NCBI GenBank assembly: GCA_020722245.1
Contig: DYLE01000002.1
Coordinates: 1 to 33,218 of the forward strand
Reading direction: 5' to 3'
Length of the DNA stretch: 33,218 nt
Source: Desulfonema limicola
GTDB lineage: Bacteria > Desulfobacterota > Desulfobacteria > Desulfobacterales > Desulfosalsimonadaceae
Position 1 is the first letter of the stretch, and each line of letters begins with the position of its first letter. The notes beneath the pieces are model-generated. The model had not been told where the DNA came from and searched no databases. It saw nothing but the letters and a program-made list of their open reading frames with translations. Both the position numbers and the translations under genes were made by a program. Positions 7,586-16,305 of the stretch are shown in pieces.

Positions 7586-8260
7586 ATGTTTGAATTCAAA
7601 AAGTTGCAGAGCGACCTTGCCGGTGAAATAGAGAATGTCCTTGGGCCGTATTTTGTCAAGTCGCAATTTAAAGCAGGCCGGCTTCTATGGAATGAGGGGG
7701 AATCCGCCGGCAAAATGGTGAGCATCATTAAAGGGAAGGTCAAAATCTTTCGCCGGCTGGCCGATGGGAAACAGGTCCCGATTTACCTTTTCGGCCCGGG
7801 TGACACCTTCGGATTTCTGCCGTTTATTGACGGGTCCCCGTATCCGGCCAGCGCGGAGGTGATCGAAGACACGCAGGCGCTGGTGATGACCCGGGAAAAG
7901 CTTCATGCGGCCATGAGGCAGGATCCGGAGGTGGCTGTTTTCCTGCTGGAACACCTGGGCAAGCGGTTGCGCAGCGCCTTTGACCAGATTGAACGGCTTT
8001 CCACGCGCGGGGCTTTGCCCCGAACCGCCGCGGCCCTTATATCACTTTCAGTTCAGCCCGGTAAAAACAAAAATTCGGAAATTATTTCGCTGCCTGTCTC
8101 TTCCCGGGAATACGCCGCTTTCCTTGGGCTGACCCCGGAAAGTTTTTCCCGGGGGATTACCCGGCTTGTGGATATGGGCATTCTTCATCGTTTGGGCGGC
8201 AAATCCTTTCAAATACTGGATATGGAAAGATTATACGGAGAATCTCAAAAAGAATCCTGA
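7586..8260 (+). CDS. Crp/Fnr-family transcriptional regulator, cysteine-free, FNR-type recognition helix
   Basis: A 224-residue regulator with an N-terminal cyclic-nucleotide-binding-type beta roll (about residues 18-125), a long dimerisation helix, and a C-terminal winged helix-turn-helix. The recognition helix LTPESFSRGITRLV keeps the E-x2-S-R pattern that FNR uses to read TTGAT half-sites. There is no cysteine anywhere, so it cannot carry an FNR Fe-S cluster; its effector is unknown. A perfect TTGAT-N4-ATCAA palindrome lies 35 bases after its stop, suggesting local control of the fmdE-like gene. ATG 7586 has only a weak GAAAGA in front. The family is certain; the signal sensed is not. Confidence 0.92.
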   Translation: MFEFKKLQSDLAGEIENVLGPYFVKSQFKAGRLLWNEGESAGKMVSIIKGKVKIFRRLADGKQVPIYLFGPGDTFGFLPFIDGSPYPASAEVIEDTQALVMTREKLHAAMRQDPEVAVFLLEHLGKRLRSAFDQIERLSTRGALPRTAAALISLSVQPGKNKNSEIISLPVSSREYAAFLGLTPESFSRGITRLVDMGILHRLGGKSFQILDMERLYGESQKES

Positions 8261-8295
8261 TGGCCGGAAAAAAAATCATTCAAAAATGCCGCCGA

Positions 8296-8309
8296 TTGAT
8301 CGTGATCAA
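8296..8309. promoter_or_regulatory. FNR/CRP-type operator, perfect TTGAT-N4-ATCAA palindrome
   Basis: The sequence TTGATCGTGATCAA is a perfect 14-bp match to the FNR consensus TTGAT-N4-ATCAA. It sits between the Crp/Fnr-type regulator gene and the fmdE-like gene, about 80 bases before the latter's start. The regulator just upstream has the matching E-x2-S-R recognition helix. I could not define -35/-10 elements with confidence, so activation versus repression cannot be told. Confidence 0.6.
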
Positions 8310-8389
8310 TGCGCAAATGACCTTCCTGCATTAAGGTATGTCCAGAAAGCAGGAAAACGAAAATAAATAACCTGAAACAAAAGGAGTCT

Positions 8390-9001
8390 ATGATGAAAAA
8401 TTTTGAAGAACTGTTTGAAACCGCATTGAAATTTCACGGTCACAGATGCCCGGCCATGCCCATGGGACTTAAGGCGGGGCTGGCGGCAATGAAGGTTCTC
8501 GGCGTAGAACGCGCCCAGGACAAGGAGCTATCCGTGATAGCGGAAACCGGCAATGACCATGCCGCGGGCTGTTTTCTGGATGGGATCATGACCGCCACCG
8601 GCTGCACCTACGGAAAATCCAACATTGAAAAGCGTTATTATAACAAGATGGCGTTTACCTTGATTGACAATAAAACCGGCAGGTCCGTCCGGGTGTCCCT
8701 GAAACCGGATTTTTTTGAAAAAGCCCTGGCATCACCGTTTGTGCAGCAACGCAAAGCCGGTGTTCCGCCCCAGGACATTGACCCTGAGATTGCAAATCCT
8801 TTAATCGAAAAAGCCATCGGCTTAAAAGATGAGATGTTTCTCGATATCGGTGAAGTAAAAAAAGTGGATGTTAAAAAAAGGAAAGGGCTGTTTGCGGCCA
8901 GGCGTTGCGCCAGGTGCGGTGAACTGACCTTCGTGAACAAGCTGCGTTTAACCGAGGACGGCAATCAGGTATGCATTCCCTGTTCCGGATATGATGGATA
9001 G
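8390..9001 (+). CDS. FmdE family protein with C-terminal zinc ribbon
   Basis: A 203-residue cytoplasmic protein. The N-terminal FmdE domain begins with the metal-binding [12 protein letters not shown] motif and continues with [13 protein letters not shown]; the C terminus is a treble-clef-like zinc finger (CARCGE then CIPC). FmdE is named after a gene accompanying molybdenum formylmethanofuran dehydrogenase, but in deltaproteobacteria such proteins are widespread and unassigned, possibly tied to molybdenum or C1 metabolism. The ribosome site AAAGGAG precedes ATG 8390 (8393 is equally possible). A hairpin terminator follows 31 bases after the stop, so with the upstream FNR-type box this looks like a single-gene transcription unit. 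Confidence 0.88.
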   Translation: MMKNFEELFETALKFHGHRCPAMPMGLKAGLAAMKVLGVERAQDKELSVIAETGNDHAAGCFLDGIMTATGCTYGKSNIEKRYYNKMAFTLIDNKTGRSVRVSLKPDFFEKALASPFVQQRKAGVPPQDIDPEIANPLIEKAIGLKDEMFLDIGEVKKVDVKKRKGLFAARRCARCGELTFVNKLRLTEDGNQVCIPCSGYDG

Positions 9002-9031
9002 AGCCAGGGATATAAAGGATGTGATGGCTTT

Positions 9032-9072
9032 AAGAGACGCCCCGAAGCAAGATGAACGCCGGGGCGTCTCTT
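9032..9072 (+). terminator. intrinsic terminator-like hairpin after the fmdE-like gene
   Basis: Bases 9032-9044 and 9060-9072 form a perfect 13-bp GC-rich stem (core AGAGACGCCCCG with its complement) around a 15-nt loop. The T-tract after it is short, so termination may be partial, but the location between two same-strand genes fits. Confidence 0.65.
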
Positions 9073-9097
9073 TACGGTCAAATATAGGGAGAATAGG

Positions 9098-9865
9098 ATG
9101 AGCACCACATTTCTGATCATTGCGTTTGTTACGATATTGGTCATTTCAGGCGTGTTTTCCATGTTCGGCAAGGGCGGCGGTTCGCTCTATACACCCGTGC
9201 TGGTGATGCTGGGCATGGCGGTGGGGCCGGCCATTTCCACCGCGCTTTTTTTAAATCTCGTGACAGCGTTTACCGCAACCATCGTCTTCCAGCGAAACAA
9301 GCTGGTGGACTACCGCTTCTGCCTTATTTTTCTGCCGGGGACCATCATCGGTTCATTTCTGGGCGCGGTGCTTTCCAGCATGGCCCCCAAGAATCTGCTT
9401 CTGGGGATATTTTCGGTCTTTCTCTATGCCGTGGGCCTGCTCCTGATCTTTTCGGCCAAGGAAAAACCCGGACAACAGGTGAAAAAGCTCACCGTCTGGA
9501 TGATCGCGCTCGTGACCGTATTTTCTTTCGGCGTGGGGGTGCTTTCCAGCCTTATCGGCGTGGGCGGCGGTTTGATTATTTTTCCCTTTCTCGTGCTCTA
9601 CATGAAATACGGGGCGCAGATGGCGGCCGGCGCCAATTCCTTAATCGTAACCGTCAGCTCCTTGGTGGGCACCATCGGGCATTTCGCTTTGGGCCAGGTG
9701 GACCTTCGGTTTCTTGCGGCTATGGCCGTAGCGTGCATCATCGGTTCAGCCATCGGCTCGCAGGTGACGGTGAAGGCAAATCCCGGCTTTGTCAAGGTGG
9801 CCTTCGCGTGCATTATGTGGTTTTTCGGCACGCAGATCGCGCTGAAGCTTCTGGGCGTTTTTTGA
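9098..9865 (+). CDS. sulfite exporter TauE/SafE family membrane protein
   Basis: A 255-residue inner-membrane permease with about eight membrane segments in two similar halves. Both halves carry the glycine-rich family motif: GVFSMFGKGGGSLYTPVL near residue 20 and LSSLIGVGGGLIIFPFL near residue 150. The family transports sulfite, organosulfonates or sulfur-containing anions; the substrate cannot be told here. ATG 9098 is preceded by a GGGAGAATAG ribosome site. It lies after the terminator and before a short fragment that resembles the end of a second exporter. An anion-export role alongside the downstream RND system is possible but unproven. Confidence 0.9.
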   Translation: MSTTFLIIAFVTILVISGVFSMFGKGGGSLYTPVLVMLGMAVGPAISTALFLNLVTAFTATIVFQRNKLVDYRFCLIFLPGTIIGSFLGAVLSSMAPKNLLLGIFSVFLYAVGLLLIFSAKEKPGQQVKKLTVWMIALVTVFSFGVGVLSSLIGVGGGLIIFPFLVLYMKYGAQMAAGANSLIVTVSSLVGTIGHFALGQVDLRFLAAMAVACIIGSAIGSQVTVKANPGFVKVAFACIMWFFGTQIALKLLGVF

Positions 9866-9914
9866 TCCATGTATTCATAATTTAAACGAATAGAAGAAAA
9901 GATGAAAGATTTAG

Positions 9915-10073
9915 CCATTCAAAAAAATAATGAATGCCGCCATCCCCACCGGCCTGGTTTTTCAAAATAGAATGATATTAAAGGAAAAAATTAAAGCCGA
10001 AGGGATAAAGCAAATGTTCGCGGTTGTTCTTTTGGGTGTTGCCGTCAAACTGATCTGGAAACCAGATATTTGA
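9915..10073 (+). pseudogene. probable C-terminal fragment of a second TauE/SafE-like exporter
   Basis: The frame is open from 9915 to a TGA at 10071-10073. From ATG 9930 it encodes 47 residues ending in a short amphipathic stretch (KEKIKAEGIKQMF) and a hydrophobic helix (AVVLLGVAVKLIWKP). The end resembles the last membrane helix of TauE/SafE proteins (pattern R-x3-FAVVLL-x-VALKM-x-W), and an intact TauE gene lies just upstream. There is no ribosome site and no room for the rest of the protein, so this looks like the decayed tail of a neighbouring exporter. The match is short and the call tentative. Confidence 0.4.
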
Positions 10074-10096
10074 GTCTATCAAGCCTGGAGCATGGA

Positions 10097-11533
10097 ATGA
10101 TGCGAAAAATCATGATGACAATCGGTTCAGGGATAATCCTGCTGGTCGGATCCGGCTGCGCCGTCATCAACCCCACAAATCCCTATGATGCCGCTACCGC
10201 GGGTCTGACTATCTCACACATTCCCGCTGACGTAATGCAAGATCAGAGCGAAAATGTGAAAGAAAAAAAAGTTTCGGATCATTTGCCGCTGACCCTTGCC
10301 GATGCCGTCCGAATGGCGCTTGAAAATAATCCCGAAGTCGCGGCTGAAACGCATGAGATAGACCTGGCATCGGCCAAACATGCCCAGGCATTTGCCAGGG
10401 CGCTGCCCTCCCTTTCCGCTACGGGCGGTTACGTTCATGACATGGACGACCAGCGGCTGCTTCCTGCTCATTATAATGGGGAACCCGGGGTTTTCGGGGA
10501 TGATATTTATTCCGCCGATATCGTGCTGACACAGCCGCTGTTTGCTGGCGGCCGCTTGATTAAAGAAATCAGCGCCGCAAAGCTCCTTACCCAGGCGGCC
10601 ACCCACCGGCTTTCCCAAACGAAAAAAGAGATGGTGTTCAACGTGACCAGTACCTTCTATGCGATCCTGGCACAAAAAGAAGTCGTGGCATCCCTCGCCT
10701 TTTCCCAAAAAGCCATTGAAGAACACTTAACCCAGGTAAAAAATCTGATTGCTCAGAAAAAAGCCGCAAAGGTCGATCAGCTCCGCACCGAGGTGCGGCT
10801 TGCCGATATCATCCAGCAACTGATCAAGGCTCAAAACGTGCTGTCAGTGCAAAAAAGGGTGCTGGCCAACCTGATGGGGGTTCCGGATAGCGGCGATGGA
10901 TTCGACGTTAAAGGAGACCTTGCCTCTGAGCAGACCCTTTCTCTCGATCTTCAGGCCTCCCTTGAGAAAGCATTTAAACAGCGGTCGGACTACCTGGCCG
11001 CCCGTGCCGCCCTTGAAGCCGCGGCCGATAAAGTGGATGCCGCGCGCGCCGAGCACTGGCCGGTTGTTTCCCTGCAAGGAACCTATGGCATGCGATGGGC
11101 GGATGACCCCGCGGTTTTTCCGGACGGCACGGATAAATCCGACGACCTGGGCCGCGTCGGCGTTTTCGTCAATTTGCCGATTTTTGAAAGCGGGCTGATC
11201 ACGGCAAAGGTACGGGAACAACGTGCTGCCCTTGCCGCGGCCGGAGAAAGGCTCCGGGCGCTTGAACTCGGTATCCGCCTGGATGTGGAAACGGCCGCGC
11301 TTAACATTGAAACCGCTCAGAAACGGATCGATACAACCGAAAAAGCCGTTGATCAGTCAAAGGAAACCCTTCGCATCGAACGGGAGAAGTACGACCAGGG
11401 TAAAGGCTCAATTACCGACGTACTCGACGCCCAGTCGGCCATGCTTGACTCACAGACCAATTATTACAAGGCGCTGGCCGATTTCAACACGGCCCTTGCG
11501 CAGATGCGTCTTGCAACAGGAGAGATGAAATGA
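10097..11533 (+). CDS. TolC-family outer membrane efflux protein (probable lipoprotein)
   Basis: An outer-membrane channel of the TolC/OprM family: 478 residues with two repeated long-helix OEP regions (about residues 60-250 and 270-475) and typical phrases such as LTQPLFAGGRLIKEI and VNLPIFESGLITAKVREQ. The N terminus has a signal peptide ending in LLVGSGC, so it is probably acylated at that Cys (about residue 20), like OprM. ATG 10097 is chosen because GGAG lies seven bases upstream; the TTG at 10070 is not supported. The stop overlaps the start of the adaptor gene (ATGA), so the three RND components are translationally coupled. It forms the outer-membrane exit duct of the pump. Confidence 0.93.
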   Translation: MMRKIMMTIGSGIILLVGSGCAVINPTNPYDAATAGLTISHIPADVMQDQSENVKEKKVSDHLPLTLADAVRMALENNPEVAAETHEIDLASAKHAQAFARALPSLSATGGYVHDMDDQRLLPAHYNGEPGVFGDDIYSADIVLTQPLFAGGRLIKEISAAKLLTQAATHRLSQTKKEMVFNVTSTFYAILAQKEVVASLAFSQKAIEEHLTQVKNLIAQKKAAKVDQLRTEVRLADIIQQLIKAQNVLSVQKRVLANLMGVPDSGDGFDVKGDLASEQTLSLDLQASLEKAFKQRSDYLAARAALEAAADKVDAARAEHWPVVSLQGTYGMRWADDPAVFPDGTDKSDDLGRVGVFVNLPIFESGLITAKVREQRAALAAAGERLRALELGIRLDVETAALNIETAQKRIDTTEKAVDQSKETLRIEREKYDQGKGSITDVLDAQSAMLDSQTNYYKALADFNTALAQMRLATGEMK

Positions 11534-12717
11534 AAAGCAGAAAATTCCGAATTATTATGACGATCATTGTGATTGTCGCGCTCATTGCCGGCGCTGGCGC
11601 ACTGATTAAGAAGAAAAAAGCGAAGCTGGCCACGGCCCCGAAGTACGGCCTGTCTCCCACCCTGGTTCATGTGGCGACCGCCAAAAACGGTAATCTTGAT
11701 ATTCAATTGAGTTACCTTTCCGTGGTTGAACCGTTTAATACGGCAAATGTTTCATCCCGGGTTGCGGCTTCGGTAGTGACAGTGGCCGTGGACGAGGGGG
11801 ACATGGTAAAGGCCGGCGATATACTGCTCAATCTCGATGCAAAAGACATCTACGAAAACATCGCAAGCCTGTCGGCCCAGGTCAAACAGGCCGAGGCCGA
11901 GCTTGCGGCCAACCAGGCGACGGTGGCGGCCCTTGAAAAATCCGCAAGCTATTGGAAGCGGGAGGCAAAACGGGACACGGCCCTTGCAAAAGACGGCGCC
12001 ATCCCGGAAGCCCAGGCCGAGGGGACGGTCAACAAGGCGGATGAAATAACGGGACAGTACGATGCCGCCCGCCGGAAATCAACCGCCCTGTCTGAGACCA
12101 TCCGGTCGATTAAACGAAAAAAAGCCCAGTTGCAGGCGCAGCTCGACTATTACAAACTGCGCTCCCCTTTTGACGGGGTCGTCACCAGCCGGCTGGTGGA
12201 TCCCGGCGACCTGGCATCCCCCGGAAGGCCGCTGATCACGGTGGAGGACAGAAGCCGCCTGATGCTTGCCTTTGATGTCCCCCAGCAGGATCTTGACCGC
12301 ATGCACGAGGGGCTGCCGGTGGTTTTTACGGTTTCGGGAAAATCCCTTCAGAAAAAAATCTCCCGCCTCTACCCGGCGCTGACGGCGTCGCGAATGGCGC
12401 GGGCTGAGGCCTATATCGATGGGTCGGACATGGCGGGACTTACGAGCGGGGCGTATGTGCCGGTAACCGTGCGGCTCGCACAACTTACAAACGTCACCCT
12501 CCTCCCCGCGGAGTGCCTGGTTTTCAATCAGGGCAAAAAACCGTATGCTTACCTGGTAAAAAACGGCCATATCGAGGTCCGGCCGGTTACGGTATTGGGC
12601 GATAACGGGACAGTCACGGCAATACAGGGAGTCAAGGCCGGCGAACAGGCGGTCGTCAACACCTTCCTGGGATGGGCGAACCTTGCTCAGGGAATGCCGG
12701 TGGAGGTGGCAAAGTGA
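11530..12717 (+). CDS. RND efflux system periplasmic adaptor subunit (HlyD/AcrA type)
   Basis: A 395-residue membrane-fusion protein. It has a single N-terminal membrane anchor (residues about 8-26), a lipoyl half-motif (SRVAASVVTVAVDEGDMVKAG), a long coiled-coil hairpin rich in Ala/Gln/Glu (about residues 105-205), the second lipoyl half (LRSPFDGVVTSRLVDPGDL), a beta barrel and a membrane-proximal domain. It bridges the inner-membrane pump and the TolC-like duct. Its start overlaps the tolC stop (ATGA) and its stop overlaps the pump start (GTGA). There is no lipobox; the anchor appears to stay as a helix. Confidence 0.93.
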   Translation: MKSRKFRIIMTIIVIVALIAGAGALIKKKKAKLATAPKYGLSPTLVHVATAKNGNLDIQLSYLSVVEPFNTANVSSRVAASVVTVAVDEGDMVKAGDILLNLDAKDIYENIASLSAQVKQAEAELAANQATVAALEKSASYWKREAKRDTALAKDGAIPEAQAEGTVNKADEITGQYDAARRKSTALSETIRSIKRKKAQLQAQLDYYKLRSPFDGVVTSRLVDPGDLASPGRPLITVEDRSRLMLAFDVPQQDLDRMHEGLPVVFTVSGKSLQKKISRLYPALTASRMARAEAYIDGSDMAGLTSGAYVPVTVRLAQLTNVTLLPAECLVFNQGKKPYAYLVKNGHIEVRPVTVLGDNGTVTAIQGVKAGEQAVVNTFLGWANLAQGMPVEVAK

Positions 12718-15700
12718 ACCTGACAAAGTTTTCCTTAAGAAATCCATATACCATACTGGCGATAACCCTGGTCATTACAGCCTTGGGCGCATTTGCGTTT
12801 TTCCGGACCCCCACCGACCTGTTTCCCGATACCGTGCCGCCCCAGGTGGTGGTTATCACCGTGGAACCGGGAGCCGCGGCCCGGGATGTCTCGGACAAGA
12901 TCACCGAGATCATCGAAAAGGAGATCAACACCATCAGCGGGCTCAAAAGGATCGTCTCCACCTCGAGGGATGAGGTCTCATCCGTCAATGCCGAGTTCTA
13001 TTACTCAAAGAGTATCGGAGAGGCGGTCATTGACGTGCAAAACGCCATCAGTCGCATCCGGCCGGAACTGCCGAAAGATATACTGGAACCGCGCATTTAC
13101 CGGGTCACCGATGCGACCCGGCCGCTGTTGACCGTGGCCCTGTCCCCCAAAAAAAACAGCGCAAAAACACTCTCTGAAATCCGTCTTTTGGCGGAAAACC
13201 AGATCGAGGATGAAATCCTGCGGCTGCCCGGTATTGCGGATGTGGATGTATTCGGTGCGCATCAGCCTGAGGTTATGGTGAGGGTTTTTCGGGACCGGCT
13301 GAAGGCAAACCATTTATCCATCAACGACGTCATCGCAGCCCTGGCCGGGCAGAATGTCTCCAGCCCGGCCGGCACCATCTATTCTGGAAAAAATGAGTAT
13401 CTGCTGCGGACCACGGGAGAGTTCAAAAACATAAAAGAGATTTCAGATCTTTCCATCCGGCATGATGGAAAAGGGTTTTTACGGATTTCGGACGTGGCGC
13501 AGGTTTTTTTGGGTGAGCACGAACAGCGGAGCATCTATCACGGCAACGGAAAGCCCGCTATTGCGATCAATGTGCTTCGGCCGGAAAACGGGCCGACGGT
13601 GGCGGCAATCAATAGCTTCAAGAAATTGCTGCCCGAACTCGAAGCCCAGTACCCGGACATCGATTTTGCCATCACCGACGACCAGCAGCCTATAATCGAC
13701 ATCAATGTCCAAGGCATGCGCAGCAGCCTGCTCCAGGCGGTCATACTGACCGTGTTTATCATCTTCTTCTTTCTGGCCGATACCCGGGCCGCCATGGTGG
13801 TGTCGGTGAGTATTCCGCTTGCGTTTCTTGTATCCCTGGTGGTGCTCTGGTTTTCCCCGTATACCCTGAACATGGTGACCCTGTCCGGTCTGATCATCGC
13901 CGTTGGGATGGTGGTGGATGCATCCGTGGTGGTTTTGGAAAACATCTACCGGCATTTTCAGGCCATGAAGCAACCGGACGCTGTAAAAGCGGCCGAAGAG
14001 GGCGCGAGCGAGGTCTCCCTTGCCATTACCGCCGGCATGTTCACCACCGTGATCGTCCTGATACCGGTCATGTTCACCGGCGGATACACCCAGCAGGTGA
14101 TGCGGCCCTTAAACATGATGATCTCATCGACCCTGGTGGCATCCCTGCTGGTGGCTTTGACCATAATTCCGCTCATGGCGTCAAGGCTGCTTGGCCATTC
14201 CCATGAAAAGAAAAACCTGATCGAACGGGTATTTTCCTATACCGACAAGGGGGTTAACCGGCTGTCAGAATTCTATATGGCCATTCTCCGCCGGGCGCTC
14301 AAGCGGCCGATTATCACCCTGATTTTGGCAATCCTGTTTTTCATGGTCAGCATGCGCATCGTTAAACCGCTAATAGGCGGCGAATTGATGCCATTCATGG
14401 ACACCGGGATCGCCATTGTGGAGTTCGACACACCGGGTACCGACACCCCGGAACAGGTGGAATCCGTATTAAGCGAGGTGGAAAAGATGATCTATAAACA
14501 GCCCGGGGTGGAGATGGTATCCTCTGTGGTGGGGTCCGAACCCGGCCAGATCAGCTTCGGGGGGGGCGGCGCGACCACTCAATCCGCGAAAATTACCGTC
14601 AACCTGGTGGATCGACAACACCGGAATGAAACCATCTGGCAGATCGAGGACAAGTGGCGTAAAGCCTTGCGAAAAATCCCCGGCGTCCGTAGCTTTCGGG
14701 TGAGCGAATACGGCGCCACCCCGCTCTCCACCACCAAGGCGCCGCTTGACATCATCATCAGCGGCCCGGATACACGGGCGCTCAGCCGGCTGGCGGACCA
14801 ATGCATTTCGGCCTTAAAGGGGCTGCCCGGACTGGTGGATGTCAGACGGAGCTGGCACACCGACAAGGTGGAGCAGGATATTGACTTTGATCCCGCGCTT
14901 GCCCGGCTCTACCAGACCAATCCGGCCGACGCCACCCGGGAGCTCAAAGCCGCTGTCAAGGGGATCCCGGCGACACAGATGCGGCTTGAAGGTTTTCTCG
15001 ATATCCCGGTTAACGTTCAGTATGCCGATACGGACATCAACAACCCGAACAAAATCGACCAGGCGTATGTGTCCACCAAATTCGGGCCGGTCCCGCTTCG
15101 GGCCATGGCAAGGGTTGTTAAAAAGCACGACCAGCCGTTTATCACCCGGGAGCGCCTTGAAAACACCATCGATGTCACCGGCGGAAATTATATTTTTACC
15201 ATTGCCCAGGTTGCACAAATGGCGCAAAAGCACTTGGCCGAAATCCAATTGCCCCAGGGCTATTCCATTGATGTGGCCGGGTCATTTGCGGATATAAAAA
15301 CCGGGGAGGAGGAGATGGGCCGTGCCCTGATCATCGGCATCGTGCTGCTCTATTTCCTTTTGCTGGCCATGTTCCGATCCTTCGGCCATCCCGTAACCAT
15401 CATGGCCGCCATCCCGTTGGCCGTTGCAGGCGCCATGTGGGGGCTGCTGCTCTTTGACAAGCCCATGTGTAAACCGGCCACCATGGGTCTGATCCTTTTG
15501 GGCGGCACCATCGTCAACAACTCCATCCTGCTGATCGATTTCATCATAGAGGCGAGAAAGCGGGGTGTGCCGAAGACCGAGGCGATCCTCCAATCGGTGC
15601 GTTTGCGTATCCGGCCCATATTGATGACCACCGGATCCACGATCATCGGGCTTATCCCGCTGATATTTGAAATGGCGGTGGGTCTTGAACGGATGAGCCC

Positions 15701-15836
15701 ATTGGGGATCGTTGCGGCGTTTGGCCTGCTTGTAGGAACATTTTTAACCATGATCGTCATCCCGGTTGTCTACACGTCGTTGGACAGCCTGGGCGAAGGG
15801 TTCAGGCGCTTTTTTCGGCCGGAACAACAGGCATGA
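12714..15836 (+). CDS. efflux RND transporter permease subunit (AcrB-like)
   Basis: A 1040-residue inner-membrane proton-driven pump with the RND layout: one N-terminal helix, a large periplasmic porter domain (about residues 40-340), six helices, a second porter domain (about 560-850) and a final helix bundle. Helix 4 carries the family motif as GMVVDASVVVLENI, with one Asp where AcrB has two adjacent Asp residues. The start is taken as GTG 12714, which overlaps the adaptor stop and has a GGAGG ribosome site; the longer frame from 12672 lies inside the adaptor gene. The substrate is unclear: it groups with hydrophobe/amphiphile pumps by motif rather than heavy-metal CusA-like pumps, since no obvious methionine triad was noticed. 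Confidence 0.94.
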   Translation: MNLTKFSLRNPYTILAITLVITALGAFAFFRTPTDLFPDTVPPQVVVITVEPGAAARDVSDKITEIIEKEINTISGLKRIVSTSRDEVSSVNAEFYYSKSIGEAVIDVQNAISRIRPELPKDILEPRIYRVTDATRPLLTVALSPKKNSAKTLSEIRLLAENQIEDEILRLPGIADVDVFGAHQPEVMVRVFRDRLKANHLSINDVIAALAGQNVSSPAGTIYSGKNEYLLRTTGEFKNIKEISDLSIRHDGKGFLRISDVAQVFLGEHEQRSIYHGNGKPAIAINVLRPENGPTVAAINSFKKLLPELEAQYPDIDFAITDDQQPIIDINVQGMRSSLLQAVILTVFIIFFFLADTRAAMVVSVSIPLAFLVSLVVLWFSPYTLNMVTLSGLIIAVGMVVDASVVVLENIYRHFQAMKQPDAVKAAEEGASEVSLAITAGMFTTVIVLIPVMFTGGYTQQVMRPLNMMISSTLVASLLVALTIIPLMASRLLGHSHEKKNLIERVFSYTDKGVNRLSEFYMAILRRALKRPIITLILAILFFMVSMRIVKPLIGGELMPFMDTGIAIVEFDTPGTDTPEQVESVLSEVEKMIYKQPGVEMVSSVVGSEPGQISFGGGGATTQSAKITVNLVDRQHRNETIWQIEDKWRKALRKIPGVRSFRVSEYGATPLSTTKAPLDIIISGPDTRALSRLADQCISALKGLPGLVDVRRSWHTDKVEQDIDFDPALARLYQTNPADATRELKAAVKGIPATQMRLEGFLDIPVNVQYADTDINNPNKIDQAYVSTKFGPVPLRAMARVVKKHDQPFITRERLENTIDVTGGNYIFTIAQVAQMAQKHLAEIQLPQGYSIDVAGSFADIKTGEEEMGRALIIGIVLLYFLLLAMFRSFGHPVTIMAAIPLAVAGAMWGLLLFDKPMCKPATMGLILLGGTIVNNSILLIDFIIEARKRGVPKTEAILQSVRLRIRPILMTTGSTIIGLIPLIFEMAVGLERMSPLGIVAAFGLLVGTFLTMIVIPVVYTSLDSLGEGFRRFFRPEQQA

Positions 15837-15878
15837 GGGAAGAAAGAAAATTTTGAATCGGTAATATTAATAAAGAGA

Positions 15879-16117
15879 ATGCCTAGGCCATCAAAAAAAT
15901 CATTTACGTTAGTGAACTATGAAATCTGTAATCCGGCAAAATGCAACCCGGACAAAGGTCTTTGTGCCGCCGTACCCGAATGCTCACATAAAGTATTAAA
16001 ACAGATAGACGAGCTTTTGAATCGCCCATGGTATTCCAGGACCTGTGTATGGGATGCTGGGATTGCATTGAGGCCTGCCCGTTAAATGCTGTTTATGTAA
16101 AACATATTGGCTCTTAA
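15879..16117 (+). pseudogene. 8Fe-8S-type ferredoxin with a one-base frame break
   Basis: The first part (15879 to about 16018) encodes VNYEICNPAKCNPDKGLC and later cysteines of one Fe-S motif. The second part lies in another frame and encodes MVFQDLCMGCWDCIEACP, a classical C-x2-C-x2-C-x3-CP 4Fe-4S motif, ending at TAA 16115-16117. Adding one T to the TTTT run at 16015-16018 joins them into a continuous protein of about 79 residues (reading ELFESPMVFQDLC across the join). It would be a small cytoplasmic electron carrier. The start ATG 15879 has AAAGAGA in front. The break may be a real mutation or a homopolymer sequencing error; similar breaks occur further on. Confidence 0.7.
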
Positions 16118-16305
16118 GGCTTTTTCGGAATAAAAAGGGACAAAACCTAATCCGAAAATGGCGCCTGTGAAAACGAAGAAGGGAACTGAATATTCAATAA
16201 CCAACAAGGGATAATCCATGAAGAAGGGACGATAATTTTTGAATACGGGATCTTCCTTGTGGGTTGCTGGATATTGAAAAATTCTGAAGACGAAAAGGAA
16301 ATACA

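Noticed and set aside
12079-12747. A 222-residue antisense frame across the RND adaptor
   Set aside because: It is a shadow of the adaptor gene, which has clear lipoyl and hairpin domains on the plus strand.
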